Shown in pieces: positions 27,576-39,388 of a DNA stretch of 64,000 nt; the stretch's first letter is position 1, and each line of letters opens with the position of its first letter. The translations under genes and the position numbers were made by a program. The notes below the pieces were generated by a model. The model ran no database searches and was not told the DNA's origin. It saw only the letters and a program-made list of their open reading frames with translations. Origin of the DNA: Neomesorhizobium albiziae (lineage in GTDB: Bacteria; Pseudomonadota; Alphaproteobacteria; Rhizobiales; Rhizobiaceae); the NCBI RefSeq assembly GCF_900114255.1, contig NZ_FOSL01000002.1:512817-576816 (forward strand). Direction: 5' to 3'.

Positions 27576-28550
27576 ATGACCACGATCACTGAAATCCCGA
27601 AACTCGTCACCGTATTCGGCGGATCGGGCTTTATCGGGCGGCATGTGGTGCGGGCGCTGGCGCGGCGCGGCTACCGGGTGCGCGTCGCCTGCCGCCGCCC
27701 CGACCTCGCCAACTATGTCCAGCCGCTCGGCAATGTCGGCCAGATCCAGCCGGTGCAGGCCAATATCCGCGTCCGCTGGTCGATCGACCGCGCCGTCGAA
27801 GGCGCCGACCATGTCGTCAACCTGGTCGGCATCCTCTACGAGGGCGGCAAGCAGAAGTTTTCCACCGTGCATGTCGACGGCGCCGGCGCCGTCGCCGAGG
27901 CGGCAGCCGCCATCGGCGCCGGCCTCACCGTCAATTCGGCGATTGGCGCCAGCGAGAACTCCGCCTCCATCTATGCACGCACCAAGGCGCGCGGCGAACA
28001 GGCCGTGCTCGCCGCCGCGAAAGACGCCGTCATCTTCCGCCCGTCGATCGTGTTCGGCCCGGAAGACCAGTTCTACAACCGCTTTGCCGACATGGCGCGG
28101 TATTCGCCATTTCTGCCGCTGCTCGGCGGCGGCAACACCCGCTTCCAGCCGGTCTTTGTCGGCGACGTCGCCGAAGCCATCGCGCTTTCGGTCGACGGCA
28201 AGGTCAAGGGCGGCACGATCTATGAACTCGGGGGCCCCGAAGTGCTGACCTTCCGCGAATGCATGGAGGAGATGCTGGAGGTCATCGGCCGCAAGAACCG
28301 CCTGATCTCCATCCCCTGGTGGCTGGCGGAACTGCAAGGCTCGATCCTCGGCATGCTGCCCAACCCGTTGCTCACCACCGACCAGGTGACGCAGCTGAAG
28401 AGCGACAACGTCGTCTCCGCCGAAGCCGAGAGAGAAGGGCGCACCATCTCTGCATTGGGCATCGAGCCGCAGACGACGGCTGCCATCCTGCCATCCTACC
28501 TCTGGCGCTACCGCACGGCCGGCCAGTTCACCCGCAAGACGCTCGCCTGA
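27576..28550 (+). CDS. NAD(P)-binding epimerase-like protein (complex I NDUFA9-type)
   Basis: A 324-residue atypical SDR. The Rossmann motif GGSGFIGRHVVRALARRG is at about residues 15-32, and VNLVGILYEGGKQKF is characteristic of the NDUFA9-like subfamily found in alphaproteobacteria and mitochondria, where it is an accessory or assembly factor for NADH dehydrogenase. The catalytic YxxxK is present as YARTK. ATG 27576 (MTTITEIPK) with GGAG 8 bp upstream is preferred over ATG 27504. Confidence 0.85.
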   Translation: MTTITEIPKLVTVFGGSGFIGRHVVRALARRGYRVRVACRRPDLANYVQPLGNVGQIQPVQANIRVRWSIDRAVEGADHVVNLVGILYEGGKQKFSTVHVDGAGAVAEAAAAIGAGLTVNSAIGASENSASIYARTKARGEQAVLAAAKDAVIFRPSIVFGPEDQFYNRFADMARYSPFLPLLGGGNTRFQPVFVGDVAEAIALSVDGKVKGGTIYELGGPEVLTFRECMEEMLEVIGRKNRLISIPWWLAELQGSILGMLPNPLLTTDQVTQLKSDNVVSAEAEREGRTISALGIEPQTTAAILPSYLWRYRTAGQFTRKTLA

Positions 28551-28566
28551 CCGGAGCCGCCCAGGG

Positions 28567-29334
28567 TTGGAAGCGATCGCCGGCTGGCTGCCCGAACACC
28601 TTGGCGCGGCGCCTGCGGCGCTGCTTGTCGTCGCCAGCTTCTTCACCTCGGCGCTGACAGCCGCCTTCGGCGTCGGTGGCGGCCTCGCCATGCTGGCGTT
28701 GATGGGCCTGTTCGTGCCGGTCGCGGCACTGATCCCCGTGCATGGCGCGGTGCAGCTCGGCTCCAACACCGGCCGCACCTGGCATCAGCGCGCCAATGTG
28801 CGCATGGACATCGCGCTGCCCTTCATCGCCGGCAGCCTGCTTGGCGCGTTCGTCGGCGCCTTCATCGTCGTGCAGCTCCCCGACGCCGTCCTGAAGATCG
28901 TGCTCGGCGCCTTCATCATCGCCATCACCTGGGCGAAGGTCCCCGGCATCGGCACGCTCGGCAAGCTCGGCATGGCCGCCGCCAGCGCGGTGCTGGCCGT
29001 TGTCACCATGCTGGTCGGCGCCACCGGGCCGCTGCTCTCGTCCATTCTGGCGCAGATCCTGCCCGACGACCGCCGGGCGCTGGTCGCCACCCATGGCGCG
29101 GCGATGACCGTTCAGCACGGGCTCAAGATCGTCGTCTTCGGGCTCGCCGGCTTCGCCTTCTGGCAATGGCTGCCGCTGATCGCGATAATGGTCGTGTCGG
29201 GCTTTTTGGGCACGGTGTTCGGCACGGCGTGGCTCGACCGCATTCCGGAAGCCACCTTCCGCAAATGGTTCCGCCTCGGCATCACCATTCTGGCGTTCGA
29301 TCTGTTGCGCCGCGGCCTGATGGACCTTTTATGA
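28567..29334 (+). CDS. TSUP/TauE-family sulfite-type anion exporter
   Basis: A 255-residue membrane protein with seven or eight helices. The duplicated family motif appears as FGVGGGLAMLALMGLFVPVAALIPVHGAVQLGSNTGRT (N-half) and VGATGPLLSSIL (C-half). TSUP proteins move sulfite, sulfonates or other organosulfur anions. The start is TTG 28567 behind CAGGG, 16 bp after the epimerase stop, so the two are probably co-transcribed. Substrate unknown. Confidence 0.85.
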   Translation: MEAIAGWLPEHLGAAPAALLVVASFFTSALTAAFGVGGGLAMLALMGLFVPVAALIPVHGAVQLGSNTGRTWHQRANVRMDIALPFIAGSLLGAFVGAFIVVQLPDAVLKIVLGAFIIAITWAKVPGIGTLGKLGMAAASAVLAVVTMLVGATGPLLSSILAQILPDDRRALVATHGAAMTVQHGLKIVVFGLAGFAFWQWLPLIAIMVVSGFLGTVFGTAWLDRIPEATFRKWFRLGITILAFDLLRRGLMDLL

Positions 29335-29339
29335 GCGCC

Positions 29340-30146
29340 TCAGCCCCAGATCAGCAGCGCAATCAGCCCGACGCCGCCAACGATCAGCCGCCACCAGCCG
29401 AACAACGCATAGCCGTGTCGCGAGACGTAATCGAGCAGGTAGCGCACCACGATCACCGCCATCACGAAGGCGGCGATGAAACCGACGGCGATGACCGGCA
29501 GGTCTGCCGCGGAGAGGATGCCGCGGTTCTTGAACAGATCGTAGCCGAAAGCGCCGGCCATCGTCGGCATGGCGAGGAAGAAGGAAAACTCCGCCGCCGA
29601 GCGCTTGTCCGCGCCCAGCAGAAGTCCGCCGACGATGGTCGAACCCGAGCGCGACGTGCCCGGTATCATGGCCAGGCACTGGATCAAGCCGATACCCAGA
29701 TAGATCTTCAGCGGGAAATCCATGACATCGTGGTATTTCGGCTGCAGAGCCCAGCGGTCCAGCCACAACAGCACGATACCGCCAAGGATCAGCATGATGC
29801 AGATCAGCATGGGCGTCTCGAACAGCACGGTCTTGATGAACTCATGCGCCAACGCGCCGATCACGGCGGCCGGCAGGAAGGCGATCAGTATGCCAAGGAC
29901 GAAACGCCGCGCCCGCGGGCTCGACGGCAGGTCCGCCGCCAGCCGCAGCAAGCGCGCGGCATAGACGCTGAGGATGGCGAGGATGGCGCCGAGCTGGATC
30001 AGCACCTCGAAAGCCTTGCCAGTCGACTTGAAGCCTAGGAAATGGCCGGCAAGCAGGATGTGGCCGGTCGACGACACCGGAATGAACTCGGTCAGCCCCT
30101 CCAGAAGACCGAGCAGCAGTGCGTCGACAATTGTCTGATGTTCCAT
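29340..30146 (-). CDS. uppP: Undecaprenyl-diphosphatase
   Basis: A 268-residue BacA/UppP membrane enzyme that recycles the lipid carrier by cleaving undecaprenyl pyrophosphate. [16 protein letters not shown] (about residues 13-28) and [18 protein letters not shown] (about 160-177) are the two catalytic motifs. GAGG precedes ATG 30146; an upstream in-frame start at 30167 lacks support. Its 3' end is only 5 bp from the convergent TSUP gene. Confidence 0.95.
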   Translation of the reverse strand: MEHQTIVDALLLGLLEGLTEFIPVSSTGHILLAGHFLGFKSTGKAFEVLIQLGAILAILSVYAARLLRLAADLPSSPRARRFVLGILIAFLPAAVIGALAHEFIKTVLFETPMLICIMLILGGIVLLWLDRWALQPKYHDVMDFPLKIYLGIGLIQCLAMIPGTSRSGSTIVGGLLLGADKRSAAEFSFFLAMPTMAGAFGYDLFKNRGILSAADLPVIAVGFIAAFVMAVIVVRYLLDYVSRHGYALFGWWRLIVGGVGLIALLIWG

Positions 30147-30303
30147 AGAGACCTCATACAGCGCCACACAACGGCCGCTTGCTTGTCATGGCGGCCATCT
30201 GCCCGTATAGCTCGGGTGGCCTCATCTGCCCGCAGAATCGGGCGGGCCAAGACTTACTGGCGTGGCCTTGAATTGGCCAGAGCCGTTCAATAATCGCGGT
30301 ATT

Positions 30304-30996
30304 ATGCTGACCCTTTTCCACCATCCCCTCTTTGCCAACAGCCGGTTTGTCCGCCTCGCTTTCGGGGAATACGGGGAGGAGCTGGCGCTCATAGAGGAAA
30401 AGCCGTGGACGCGGCGCAAGGAATTCCTCAACCTCAATCCGGCCGGCACCCTGCCGGTGCTTCTGGCCGAAGGCGACGTGCCGATCGTCGGCGCCACGGT
30501 GATTGCCGAATATCTCGATGAAACGCGCGGCGTCCTGAAGCGCGAGCGCCGGCTTTTCGCCGAAGATCCGATGGAACGCGCCGAAATCCGCCGGCTCGTC
30601 GACTGGTACCTGCAGAAGACCGAAGGCGAGGTTACCCGCCATCTGGTGCGCGAACGCGTGCTGAAGCCGCTGATGCCCGGCACCGAAGGCGGCGGCTCAC
30701 CGGACGCCGGCGCGATACGCGCCGCCCGCTCCAACATCAAGCAGCACATGAAATACACCAACTGGCTGTCCGGCACGCGCAACTGGCTGTCCGGCCCCCG
30801 GCTTTCCTACGCCGACCTCGCGGCCGCCGGCACGCTGTCAGTGCTCGACTATCTCGGCGAGATCGACTGGACCGACTACCCCTCGGCCAAGGACTGGTAC
30901 ACGCGGCTGAAATCGCGGCCGTCCTTCCGTCCGCTGCTCGGCGACCGGGTGCGTGGCCTGACCCCGGTTTCGCATTACGCGGACCTGGATTTCTAG
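30304..30996 (+). CDS. Glutathione S-transferase family protein
   Basis: A 230-residue GST. It has an N-terminal thioredoxin-like domain (MLTLFHHPLFANSRFVRLAFGEYG, LNPAGTLPVLL, then ATVIAEYLDE giving the G-site Pro and the E/T-S motif) and an all-helical C-terminal domain (LSYADLAAAGTLSVLDYLGEIDW). The substrate is unknown. The stop abuts the queG start, suggesting one transcript. ATG 30304 is preferred to 30262 because the fold starts there. Confidence 0.9.
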   Translation: MLTLFHHPLFANSRFVRLAFGEYGEELALIEEKPWTRRKEFLNLNPAGTLPVLLAEGDVPIVGATVIAEYLDETRGVLKRERRLFAEDPMERAEIRRLVDWYLQKTEGEVTRHLVRERVLKPLMPGTEGGGSPDAGAIRAARSNIKQHMKYTNWLSGTRNWLSGPRLSYADLAAAGTLSVLDYLGEIDWTDYPSAKDWYTRLKSRPSFRPLLGDRVRGLTPVSHYADLDF

Positions 30997-32181
30997 ATGC
31001 GCACCGCCGGGGCCATCGCCGATCCGGCGCGCCTCCGGGATCTCATCGACCGCGAGGCGAAGAAGGCCGGCTTCGATCTTGTCGCCGTCACCACGCCCGA
31101 CGCCATTCCGCTGGCGCCCGAACGGCTTGCGCAATTCGTGGCGGAAGGGTTGCACGGTTCGATGGAGTGGCTCGCTGAAACCGCGCCCCGCCGCGGCGAT
31201 CCAAGCATTTTGTGGCCGGAAGTCCGCTCGATCATCGTGCTTGCGATGAACTACGGACCCGATTCCAACCCTCTCGACATTCTCGACAGGCCTGATCGCG
31301 GCGCGATTTCGGTCTATGCGCGCAACCGCGACTATCACGACGTCATCAAGGGCCGGCTGAAGGAAATCGCCGGCAAGCTCGCCGTGCGCGGCGGCGCCGA
31401 CGTGAAGGTTTTCGTCGATACCGCGCCGGTGATGGAGAAGCCGCTGGCCGAAGCCGCTGGCATCGGCTGGCAAGGCAAGCACACCAATCTCGTCAGCCGT
31501 GAATTTGGCTCGTGGCTGTTCCTAGCCTCGATCTTCACCACCGCCGAGCTGACACCGGATACGCCCGAAGGCGACCACTGCGGCTCCTGCCGCGCCTGTC
31601 TCGACATCTGTCCGACCAATGCCTTTCCGGCGCCTTATCGGCTCGATGCGCGGCGCTGCATCTCCTACCTGACGATCGAGAACAAGGGGCCGATCCCGCA
31701 CGAATTCCGCAAGGCGATCGGCAACCGGATCTATGGCTGCGACGATTGCCTCGCCGCCTGTCCATGGAACAAATTCGCCCGCTCCGCCTCCGAAATGAAG
31801 CTTGCGTCGCGCGACGAACTGCGCGAGCCGGCTTTGGCGCAACTGCTCCAGCTCGACGACGCCGCCTTCCGCGCGCTGTTTTCCGGCTCGCCGGTCAAAC
31901 GCATCGGCCGCGACCGGTTCATCCGAAACGTGCTGATCGCCGCCGGCAACTCCGGCGAACCCTCGCTGGTCGAAAGCTGCCGCGAACTGGCGCGCGATCC
32001 CTCGCCGCTGGTGCGCGGCGCGGCCGTCTGGGCGCTGTCATGTCTGTTGCCGCCGCCGGCTTTCGCCGACCTCGCGTCGGACCGCGCGGGCGAAGAAACC
32101 GATGCCGAAGTGCTGGCCGAGTGGGATGCCGCCCGCGGCGCTGCCGCCGGATCGCCCGCCCGCCATGGAATTCATGCATGA
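30997..32181 (+). CDS. queG: Epoxyqueuosine reductase
   Basis: A 394-residue cobalamin-dependent Fe-S enzyme that makes the last reduction in tRNA queuosine synthesis. Two 4Fe-4S clusters are coded by [16 protein letters not shown] and [13 protein letters not shown]. The N-terminal half has VARNRDYH-type corrinoid contacts ([15 protein letters not shown]) and a HEAT-like C-terminus. It overlaps the next gene by 4 bp (ATGA). Confidence 0.95.
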   Translation: MRTAGAIADPARLRDLIDREAKKAGFDLVAVTTPDAIPLAPERLAQFVAEGLHGSMEWLAETAPRRGDPSILWPEVRSIIVLAMNYGPDSNPLDILDRPDRGAISVYARNRDYHDVIKGRLKEIAGKLAVRGGADVKVFVDTAPVMEKPLAEAAGIGWQGKHTNLVSREFGSWLFLASIFTTAELTPDTPEGDHCGSCRACLDICPTNAFPAPYRLDARRCISYLTIENKGPIPHEFRKAIGNRIYGCDDCLAACPWNKFARSASEMKLASRDELREPALAQLLQLDDAAFRALFSGSPVKRIGRDRFIRNVLIAAGNSGEPSLVESCRELARDPSPLVRGAAVWALSCLLPPPAFADLASDRAGEETDAEVLAEWDAARGAAAGSPARHGIHA

Positions 32182-33092
32182 CAGATCGTTTTTTCGTGTT
32201 CGGCGCCGGCTATTCCGGCAAGGCTTTTGTCGCGGCCAACGCCTCTGGCGCTCGGATCGCCGGCACCACGCGCTCGCCGGAGAAGTTCGACGCGCTGCGC
32301 AACGCAGGCATCGCGCCGCTGCTATTCGATGGGTCCGGCCTTGGTGGTGAAATCTCCCACGAACTGCGGCAGACCACCCACCTCATCATCTCCATCGCGC
32401 CGGGCGATACCGGCGATCCCGTGCTCAATGTGGCGGGGGACGTCATTATCCAGGAAATGCCCAATCTCCGCTGGATCGGCTATCTCTCCACGGTCGGCGT
32501 CTATGGCGATCACTCCGGCGCCTGGGTCGACGAAACCAGCGAATGCCGTCCGGTGTCGCGCCGCTCGACCGATCGCCTCCAGGCCGAACGGCAATGGCTG
32601 GCGTTGGGGGAAGAGGCTGGGCTGCCGGTTGCGGTGCTGCGCCTTTCCGGCATCTACGGCCCCGGCCGCAATGCCTTCGTCAACCTCTCGAACGGCACGG
32701 CCAAGCGCCTGATCAAGCCGGACCAGGTGTTCAACCGCATCCATTGCGCCGACATCGCGGGTGCGCTGTGGCACCTCGCCGGCCGCGATATCGGCGGGGT
32801 CTTCAACGTGACCGACAACGAGCCGGCGCCGCCTCAGGACGTCGTCACCTATGCCGCGACGCTGATGAATGTCGCGCCGCCGCCCGAAATTCCTTTCGAA
32901 ACCGCAGAGCTTTCGCCCATGGCCCGGTCTTTCTATGGCGAGAACAAGCGCGTCTCGAACGCGGCGATCAAGGCGGCGGGCTACGATTTCCAGTTCCCGG
33001 ATTACCGTTCGGCCTTTGACTACATGTGGGCGACAGGCGCCTGGAAGGGTGCAGGCGAAAGCGATGCCCGCAGTCCGATGCGCAAGGGCTGA
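32178..33092 (+). CDS. NAD(P)-binding SDR-family protein (YeeZ-like)
   Basis: A 304-residue Rossmann protein with [13 protein letters not shown] at residues 5-17, a short [11 protein letters not shown] nucleotide-ribose segment and [16 protein letters not shown]. The usual YxxxK is replaced ([11 protein letters not shown]), so catalysis may be absent or altered. It is translationally coupled to queG. In related genomes it accompanies queG, but its role is unknown. Confidence 0.82.
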   Translation: MTDRFFVFGAGYSGKAFVAANASGARIAGTTRSPEKFDALRNAGIAPLLFDGSGLGGEISHELRQTTHLIISIAPGDTGDPVLNVAGDVIIQEMPNLRWIGYLSTVGVYGDHSGAWVDETSECRPVSRRSTDRLQAERQWLALGEEAGLPVAVLRLSGIYGPGRNAFVNLSNGTAKRLIKPDQVFNRIHCADIAGALWHLAGRDIGGVFNVTDNEPAPPQDVVTYAATLMNVAPPPEIPFETAELSPMARSFYGENKRVSNAAIKAAGYDFQFPDYRSAFDYMWATGAWKGAGESDARSPMRKG

Positions 33093-33192
33093 TCCGCGCA
33101 GGCGCGAGGCGTGATATGATGAGCCCGCGTTTACCTCCCGGTAACCAGGTTGGCTCAGGCTTGTGGCAGGACAATCTTCCATGGAAACGCCA

Positions 33193-34260
33193 ATGAAATC
33201 GTTCCTTCGAGCCGCCCGGCGTCTGGCGGCGGCCGCAGCGACGCTCGCGGCAGTCACCGCAGCTGGCGCCTCTGTCGGCAACGCGGAAGAACTGGCGAAA
33301 AACCTTTTCGGCGCCGAAAGGCTGCCGGCGGCAACCGCCGCCCGCTCGATCGGCTTCTACAGCAAGGGCTGTTTCGCCGGCGGCGTCGCCATCGCCACCG
33401 ACGGGCCGAGCTGGCAGGCCATGCGCCTGTCGCGCAACCGGCGCTGGGGCCACCCGGTAATGATCAACCTGATCGAAAAACTGTCGCGCGACGCCACCGC
33501 AGACGGCTGGCCAGGCCTGTTGATCGGCGACATCTCGCAGCCGCGGGGCGGGCCGATGCTGACCGGCCATGCGTCCCACCAGATCGGCCTCGACGCCGAC
33601 ATCTGGTTCACGCCGATGCCCGGCCGCCGTCTTTCCGCGCAGGAGCGCGAAAACATGAGTGCTGTCTCGCTGGTCAACGAAAAAACCCATCTGGTGAAGG
33701 AAAAACTCTGGCGGCCGGAGCACGCGCGCCTTCTGAAGCGAGCCGCGAGCTATCCGGAAGTCGAGCGCATCCTGGTCAATCCCGGCATCAAGAAGAAGCT
33801 CTGCGACACGGTGAAAGGCGACCGTTCCTGGCTGCGCAAGGTGCGGCCGTTCTGGGGCCACGACTACCATTTCCATATCCGCATCGGCTGCCAGCCCGGC
33901 TCACCCGGCTGCAAGCGGCAGGAGGCGACGCCCGCCAGCGACGGCTGCGACAAGTCGCTCGCCTGGTGGTTCACCGAGGAGCCGTGGCGTCCCAACAAGA
34001 ACCCGGACGCGCCCAAGGCACGCGACCTGATGACGATGGCGAGCCTGCCCAAGGAATGCCGCGTGGTACTTTCTGCACCATCTCCGGAATCCGAGATGGC
34101 GGTGACGGTCGGCGGCAACGGAACCGCGGTCGCGGCCGTATCGGCGCCGACGGAGCCTGCCACCATCGACCCTTCGGCAGCACTTCCCGTTACCGCCAAC
34201 TCCTTCGCGCCGACGCCGAAGATCGGCATTCCGATGCCGCGGCCGCGGCCGCATGACTGA
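33193..34260 (+). CDS. mepA: Penicillin-insensitive murein endopeptidase
   Basis: A 355-residue LAS-family metallopeptidase cutting D-Ala-meso-DAP cross-links in peptidoglycan. It has a signal peptide ([19 protein letters not shown], cleavage near GNAEE). Zinc ligands appear in [15 protein letters not shown] and [11 protein letters not shown], and Cys pairs ([20 protein letters not shown]) should form disulfides in the periplasm. A 70-residue Ala/Pro-rich C-terminal tail ending PMPRPRP extends beyond the E. coli enzyme. ATG 33193 is chosen over 33181. Confidence 0.92.
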   Translation: MKSFLRAARRLAAAAATLAAVTAAGASVGNAEELAKNLFGAERLPAATAARSIGFYSKGCFAGGVAIATDGPSWQAMRLSRNRRWGHPVMINLIEKLSRDATADGWPGLLIGDISQPRGGPMLTGHASHQIGLDADIWFTPMPGRRLSAQERENMSAVSLVNEKTHLVKEKLWRPEHARLLKRAASYPEVERILVNPGIKKKLCDTVKGDRSWLRKVRPFWGHDYHFHIRIGCQPGSPGCKRQEATPASDGCDKSLAWWFTEEPWRPNKNPDAPKARDLMTMASLPKECRVVLSAPSPESEMAVTVGGNGTAVAAVSAPTEPATIDPSAALPVTANSFAPTPKIGIPMPRPRPHD

Positions 34261-34349
34261 TCCGTTGCGGGGAAACCTCTTTCCTCTCAACGCGCCATTG
34301 GCTATACGGCTTCAAACGATTTAAATCAGCCAGCAATTGCAGGAGCCGG

Positions 34350-34745
34350 ATGGCTTCAGGACTTCGCCTCGCCCTGATCGCGCATGACCAGAAGAAGGAC
34401 GACATGGTGGCGTTTGCCGCCGCCCATGCCGGCTTCCTCGCCGATTGCGATATCGTCGCCACCGGCACGACAGGCCAGCGTGTGCTCGAAGCCTGCCCGC
34501 AACTTGCGATTCGCAGGCTGAAAAGCGGTCCGCTCGGCGGCGACCAGCAGATCGGCGCGCTGATCGCGGAGGGATCGATCGACGCGGTGATTTTCTTCGT
34601 TGATCCACTGACGCCGATGCCGCATGACGTTGATGTCAAGGCGCTGATGCGGCTGGCGATTGTCTACGATATCCCGATGGCGCTCAATCTCGCCACTGCC
34701 GAGATCTTCGTCGACGGGAAGAAGACGGCTGAACGCCGCATATGA
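34350..34745 (+). CDS. mgsA: Methylglyoxal synthase
   Basis: A 131-residue enzyme converting dihydroxyacetone phosphate to methylglyoxal and phosphate, a bypass of lower glycolysis. [15 protein letters not shown] (His12/Asp13/Lys16), TGTTG (about 43-47), [12 protein letters not shown] and the catalytic Asp in [12 protein letters not shown] are present. AGGAG precedes the ATG. Its stop overlaps a possible glk start, so it shares an operon with glucokinase. Confidence 0.95.
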   Translation: MASGLRLALIAHDQKKDDMVAFAAAHAGFLADCDIVATGTTGQRVLEACPQLAIRRLKSGPLGGDQQIGALIAEGSIDAVIFFVDPLTPMPHDVDVKALMRLAIVYDIPMALNLATAEIFVDGKKTAERRI

Positions 34746-34762
34746 GGGGAACGGAAGCGACC

Positions 34763-35788
34763 ATGGCAAACCAGAACGGCGACGAGAGCGTCCTGCAGTT
34801 TCCGATCCTGATCGGCGATATCGGCGGCACAAACGCCCGTTTCGCCATCCTGATCGATGCCTATGCGGAACCCAAGCAGTTCCCCATCGTGCAGACCGCG
34901 GATTTCGCCACCATAGACGACGCCATCCAGGCCTCCATCCTCGACCGCACCTCGATCCAGCCGCGTTCCGCGGTGCTTGCCGTTGCCGGCCCCGTGGACG
35001 GTGACGAAATAGAACTCACCAATTGCCCCTGGGTGGTGCGGCCGCGCGTGATGATCGAAATGCTTGGCCTGCGCGATGTCGTCATCCTCAACGATTTCGA
35101 GGCGCAGGCGCTGGCCGTCGTGGCGCTTGGCGAAGAGCACATGGAAAAGATCGGCCCCGGCACGCCGGAACCGACCGCCGGCCGCGTTGTGCTCGGCCCC
35201 GGCACCGGCCTCGGCGTCGCCGGCCTCATCCACGCCTGCCATCGCTGGATCCCGGTGCCCGGCGAAGGAGGCCATATGGATATCGGCCCGCGCACGCCGC
35301 GCGATCACCAGATATTCCCGCACATCGAGCCCATCGAAGGCCGCATTTCCGGCGAACAGCTCCTGTGCGGCCGCGGCCTGGTCAACATCTACCGTGCCGT
35401 CGCCAAGGCCGATGGCGCCGCGCCACGCTTCTCCACGCCGGCGGAAATCACCGGCGCCGCGCTGGAAAAATCCGACAAGGTGGCCGAGGAAGCGCTGTCG
35501 CTGTTCGTCACCTGCCTTGGCCGCACCGCCGGCGACCTGGCGCTGGTGTTCATGAGCAGGGGCGGCGTCTATTTGACCGGCGGCATAGCCCAGAAGATCG
35601 TGCCGGCCCTGCAGAACGGCGAATTCCGCGCCGCCTTCGAGGACAAGGCGCCGCACAAGGAGCTGATGCGCGACATGCCGGTCTATGTCATCACGCATCC
35701 GCTGGCGGCACTGTCGGGGCTCGCCGCCTACGCCCGCACGCCAGTCCGTTTCGGCGTCGAGACATCGGGCCGTCGCTGGAAAGCCTGA
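34763..35788 (+). CDS. glk: Glucokinase
   Basis: A 341-residue ROK-unrelated (Glk-type) sugar kinase. [12 protein letters not shown] (about residues 19-30) binds phosphate, NDFEAQALA carries the catalytic Asp, and [12 protein letters not shown] and [11 protein letters not shown] follow. It phosphorylates glucose with ATP at the head of the Entner-Doudoroff route used by rhizobia. GGAAG supports ATG 34763; ATG 34742 would overlap the mgsA stop. Confidence 0.95.
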   Translation: MANQNGDESVLQFPILIGDIGGTNARFAILIDAYAEPKQFPIVQTADFATIDDAIQASILDRTSIQPRSAVLAVAGPVDGDEIELTNCPWVVRPRVMIEMLGLRDVVILNDFEAQALAVVALGEEHMEKIGPGTPEPTAGRVVLGPGTGLGVAGLIHACHRWIPVPGEGGHMDIGPRTPRDHQIFPHIEPIEGRISGEQLLCGRGLVNIYRAVAKADGAAPRFSTPAEITGAALEKSDKVAEEALSLFVTCLGRTAGDLALVFMSRGGVYLTGGIAQKIVPALQNGEFRAAFEDKAPHKELMRDMPVYVITHPLAALSGLAAYARTPVRFGVETSGRRWKA

Positions 35789-35915
35789 CCCGAACAGAGG
35801 CATTTGCCGGGCGGCGTTGCGCATCGGCCATAGGCAAGCCCCGCCGATGCGTTTAAGAGAGGCCCGCGCCGCGATACGGCGCGCGTTTCTACTGCGGACG
35901 TGAACGGGCCGGAAT

Positions 35916-37778
35916 TTGACACTGCCAGAGACAAGGAAAAAGCGCGCGGACCCCGGCGAAATCGTCGCGGTCATCCGGCGCATTCTCGCCGAAAACGGCC
36001 ACGACTACCGCTGGCACTACATCCTGGCGACGCTTTGCCTGCTCGCGGTCGCCGCCACCACGGCCTTCAGCGCCTGGATCATGAAGGACGTCATCGACGA
36101 GCTTTTTTATGAACGCCGCCAGGACCTGATCCTGATGGTTGCCGGCTCCATCGCGCTTGCCTTCATCATCCGCGGCTTCGCCACCTACGGCCAGTCAGTC
36201 ATCCTCGCCAAGGTCGGCAACAATCTCGTTGCCCGTTACCAGCGCCGCATTTTCGACCACCTGATGAAGCTCGGCGTCAACTTCTTCAACGACACGCGTT
36301 CGGGCCAGCTCGCCGCGCGCATCAACGAAAACGTCAACGGCATCCGCGACCTGCTCGGCATGACGCTGAAATCGGTCGCCGGCGACGCCGTATCGCTGGT
36401 GGCGCTGGTCACCGTGATGTTCATCCAAGAGCCGATTCTTTCGGCAATGGCGCTGCTGATCGGCCCGCCGCTGGTCTACACCGTCAACTACCTGATGCGG
36501 AGGCTGCGGCGCATCACCCGCGAATCGGTGGAGATCAATTCGCGGCTGATCGGCGCCATGCAGGAAGCCACCCAGGGCATCGCCATCGTGAAGGCCTTCA
36601 CGATGGAAGACCAGCTTTCGCGCAAGATTTCCGAACTCGTCGGCAATGCCGAGGCGCGCGCCAACAAGATCGCGCGGGTCTCCGAGCGGGTGACGCCGAT
36701 CGCCGAAATCCTCGCCGGCTTCGCCATCGCCGGCGTCATCGCCTATGCAAGCTATCGCAGCGCAGCGGGCGTTCAGCCGCCCGGCTCGGTGTTCTCCTTC
36801 ATAACGGCGCTGCTGCTCGCCTACGACCCGGCGCGGCGTCTGGCGCGCGTCCAGGTCAATCTGGAGCGCTCGTTGGTCAATGCGCGCATGATCTACGAGA
36901 TTCTCGACCTCAAGCCCCGGCAGGGCGACGCGCCGGACGCGCCCGCGCTGAAGATCGCCAAGGGCGAAATCGTCTTCGACCTCGTGTCCTTCTCCTATGC
37001 CGAATCGCTGCCGGTGCTACATGGCGTCAGCTTCGTGGCGGCCGCCGGCAAGACGACGGCCATTGTCGGCGGTTCCGGCGCCGGAAAGTCGACATTGACG
37101 GCGCTGCTGCAGCGTTTCTACGACCTCGACGCAGGCACGATTTCGATCGACGGCCAGGACATTTCGAAAGTCACAAAGCATTCGCTGCGCCAATCGATCG
37201 CCTATGTCTCGCAGCAGCCCTACCTGTTCGAAGGTTCGATCCGCGACAACATCCGCTACGGCCGCGCCAACGCCACCGACGCCGAGATCGAGATCGCTGC
37301 GCAGCAAGCGCAGGCCGACGACTTCATCCGCCAGCAGGTCAACGGCTACGATACGCTGGTCGGCGAGAACGGCGTCACCCTCTCGGGCGGCCAGCGCCAG
37401 CGGCTGTCGATCGCCCGCGCCATCGTGCGCAACGCGCCGATCCTGGTTCTCGACGAAGCGACGTCGGCGCTGGACAACGAGTCGGAGGCGCGGGTGCAGG
37501 TGGCGCTTGCCGAGGTGATGAGAAATCGCACCACCATCGTCATCGCGCACCGGCTCTCGACGGTGGTCAACGCCGACAATATCGTTGTCCTGGAACACGG
37601 CAGGCTGGTCGAACAGGGCACGCACCGCGCGCTGCTCGCCAACCCCCATGGGGTCTATGCCCGCTTCCATCGCCTGCAGAATGAAAAAGGTCTCGGCATC
37701 GTCAACGACATCAAGGCTGCGCCGGAGAAGCCGAAGCGGGCCAGAGTGAAGGCCGTCGCCGCAAGGAGCACGTCATGA
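35916..37778 (+). CDS. ABC exporter, fused permease-ATPase (MsbA-like)
   Basis: A 620-residue half transporter. Six helices span about residues 30-320, and the ATPase has Walker [10 protein letters not shown] (about 388), signature LSGGQRQR, Walker [13 protein letters not shown] and the IAHRLSTV His loop. It probably dimerises and flips lipid A, lipids or a hydrophobic product. The start is TTG 35916 behind a weak GGAA. It overlaps dapB by 4 bp. A basic C-terminal tail ([16 protein letters not shown]) follows the ATPase. Confidence 0.92.
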   Translation: MTLPETRKKRADPGEIVAVIRRILAENGHDYRWHYILATLCLLAVAATTAFSAWIMKDVIDELFYERRQDLILMVAGSIALAFIIRGFATYGQSVILAKVGNNLVARYQRRIFDHLMKLGVNFFNDTRSGQLAARINENVNGIRDLLGMTLKSVAGDAVSLVALVTVMFIQEPILSAMALLIGPPLVYTVNYLMRRLRRITRESVEINSRLIGAMQEATQGIAIVKAFTMEDQLSRKISELVGNAEARANKIARVSERVTPIAEILAGFAIAGVIAYASYRSAAGVQPPGSVFSFITALLLAYDPARRLARVQVNLERSLVNARMIYEILDLKPRQGDAPDAPALKIAKGEIVFDLVSFSYAESLPVLHGVSFVAAAGKTTAIVGGSGAGKSTLTALLQRFYDLDAGTISIDGQDISKVTKHSLRQSIAYVSQQPYLFEGSIRDNIRYGRANATDAEIEIAAQQAQADDFIRQQVNGYDTLVGENGVTLSGGQRQRLSIARAIVRNAPILVLDEATSALDNESEARVQVALAEVMRNRTTIVIAHRLSTVVNADNIVVLEHGRLVEQGTHRALLANPHGVYARFHRLQNEKGLGIVNDIKAAPEKPKRARVKAVAARSTS

Positions 37779-38587
37779 GCGAAATGGGTCTGGTTGTCGT
37801 CGGTGCTGCCGGGCGCATGGGGCAGGCGCTGATTCGCGCCATTCATGCCACCGACGGCGCGCGGGTCGCCGGCGCCATCGAACGACCGGGCTCGCCCCAC
37901 CTCGGCAAGGATGCAGGGGAACTTGCAGGCGTCGGCTCCATCGGCGCGGCAATTTCCGACGACCCGCTGCCGGTCTTCGCCAAGGCCGACGGCGTCCTGG
38001 ATTTCAGCGCGCCTGCGGCATCGGTCGAATTCGCCGGCTATGCCGCCCAGGCGCGCATCGTGCACGTCATCGGCACCACCGGCTGCACGCAAGCCGACGA
38101 CGCCAAGATCGCCGCCGCGGCGCGCCACGCGACCATCGTCAAATCGGGCAATATGAGCCTCGGCGTCAACCTGCTCGCCGTGCTGGTGGAGCAGGCGGCG
38201 CGTGCGCTTGATGCGGCGGATTTCGACATCGAGATCCTCGAAATGCATCACAAGCACAAGGTCGACGCGCCCTCGGGCACGGCGCTGTTGCTTGGTCAGG
38301 CCGCCGCCGCAGGGCGAGGCATTCCGCTCGCCGGCAACGACGTGCGCGTGCGCGATGGCAATACCGGCCCGCGCAAGGCCGGCTCGATCGGCTTCGCCAC
38401 CTTGCGGGGCGGCTCGGTCGTCGGTGACCACACCGTGATCCTTGCGGGCGCCGGCGAGCGCATCACGCTTTCCCACCACGCCGAGGACCGCTCGCTCTTC
38501 GCCAGCGGTGCGGTGAAGGCAGCCCTTTGGGCGCGCGGCAGGAAGCCCGGCCTCTATTCGATGCGCGACGTGCTCGGGCTGGGCTAG
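37775..38587 (+). CDS. dapB: 4-hydroxy-tetrahydrodipicolinate reductase
   Basis: A 270-residue NAD(P)H enzyme of lysine/DAP synthesis. [11 protein letters not shown] (about residues 10-20) is the Rossmann loop, and [16 protein letters not shown] holds the catalytic His-His and Lys. GTTG at about 101-104 also fits. It is coupled to the upstream ABC exporter gene and followed by gpmA. Confidence 0.96.
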   Translation: MSEMGLVVVGAAGRMGQALIRAIHATDGARVAGAIERPGSPHLGKDAGELAGVGSIGAAISDDPLPVFAKADGVLDFSAPAASVEFAGYAAQARIVHVIGTTGCTQADDAKIAAAARHATIVKSGNMSLGVNLLAVLVEQAARALDAADFDIEILEMHHKHKVDAPSGTALLLGQAAAAGRGIPLAGNDVRVRDGNTGPRKAGSIGFATLRGGSVVGDHTVILAGAGERITLSHHAEDRSLFASGAVKAALWARGRKPGLYSMRDVLGLG

Positions 38588-38639
38588 CCTCGTCAAAACA
38601 ATACTTCTCTCCGCCAACCGGCATCTGGAAAGGAAAAAC

Positions 38640-39260
38640 ATGTCTGGAACTCTCGTCCTCGTCCGCCACGGCCAGAGCGAATGGAACCTGAAGAACCTGT
38701 TCACCGGGTGGCGCGACGTCGACCTTAGCGAACAGGGCCTCGCCGAGGCCAAGGCGGCCGGGCAGAAGCTCAAGGCGCGCGGCATGAAGTTCGACATCGC
38801 CTTCACCTCCGCGCTGATGCGCGCGCAGAAGACCTGTCAGTACATTCTCGACGCGACCGGCCAGAGCGATCTGAAAACTATCCGCGACAAGGCGCTCAAC
38901 GAGCGCGACTACGGCGACCTCAACGGCCTCAACAAGGACGACGCGCGCGCCAAGTGGGGCGAGGAGCAAGTGCATATCTGGCGCCGCTCTTACGACACGC
39001 CGCCGCCCGGTGGCGAAAGCCTGAAGGACACTGGCGCCCGCGTGTGGCCCTACTACATGTATGAGATGCAGCCGTACGTGCTGCGCGGCGAGACCGTGCT
39101 GGTTGCCGCGCACGGTAACTCGTTGCGCGCCCTCATCATGGCGCTCGAAGGCATTTCGGGTCCCGACATCGTCAAGCTCGAACTCGGCACCGGCGTGCCG
39201 ATCGTCTACAGGCTCAATGCCGATTCGACCGTCGCCTCGAAAGAGGTCCTCGAAGGCTGA
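38640..39260 (+). CDS. gpmA: 2,3-bisphosphoglycerate-dependent phosphoglycerate mutase
   Basis: A 206-residue enzyme interconverting 3- and 2-phosphoglycerate. [10 protein letters not shown] (phospho-His at about residue 10), [35 protein letters not shown] and [10 protein letters not shown] (second His) are intact. It is shorter than the E. coli enzyme (about 250) because of a central deletion typical of alphaproteobacteria. AAGGAAAA precedes the ATG. Confidence 0.95.
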   Translation: MSGTLVLVRHGQSEWNLKNLFTGWRDVDLSEQGLAEAKAAGQKLKARGMKFDIAFTSALMRAQKTCQYILDATGQSDLKTIRDKALNERDYGDLNGLNKDDARAKWGEEQVHIWRRSYDTPPPGGESLKDTGARVWPYYMYEMQPYVLRGETVLVAAHGNSLRALIMALEGISGPDIVKLELGTGVPIVYRLNADSTVASKEVLEG

Positions 39261-39388
39261 GAAACGGTTCCACAGAATTACAAACTCATGTTGGAAACAA
39301 CGCTTACCGGACGTCAGCCGGCCAAATGTCGCGGGATGGCAAAAAGCGCGTTGACACTGCAACCCCGCCCGCTTACATGGGCGGCGCT

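Noticed and set aside
34664..35983. Open frame antisense to glk
   Set aside because: It covers a clear glucokinase on the other strand and shows no family motifs.
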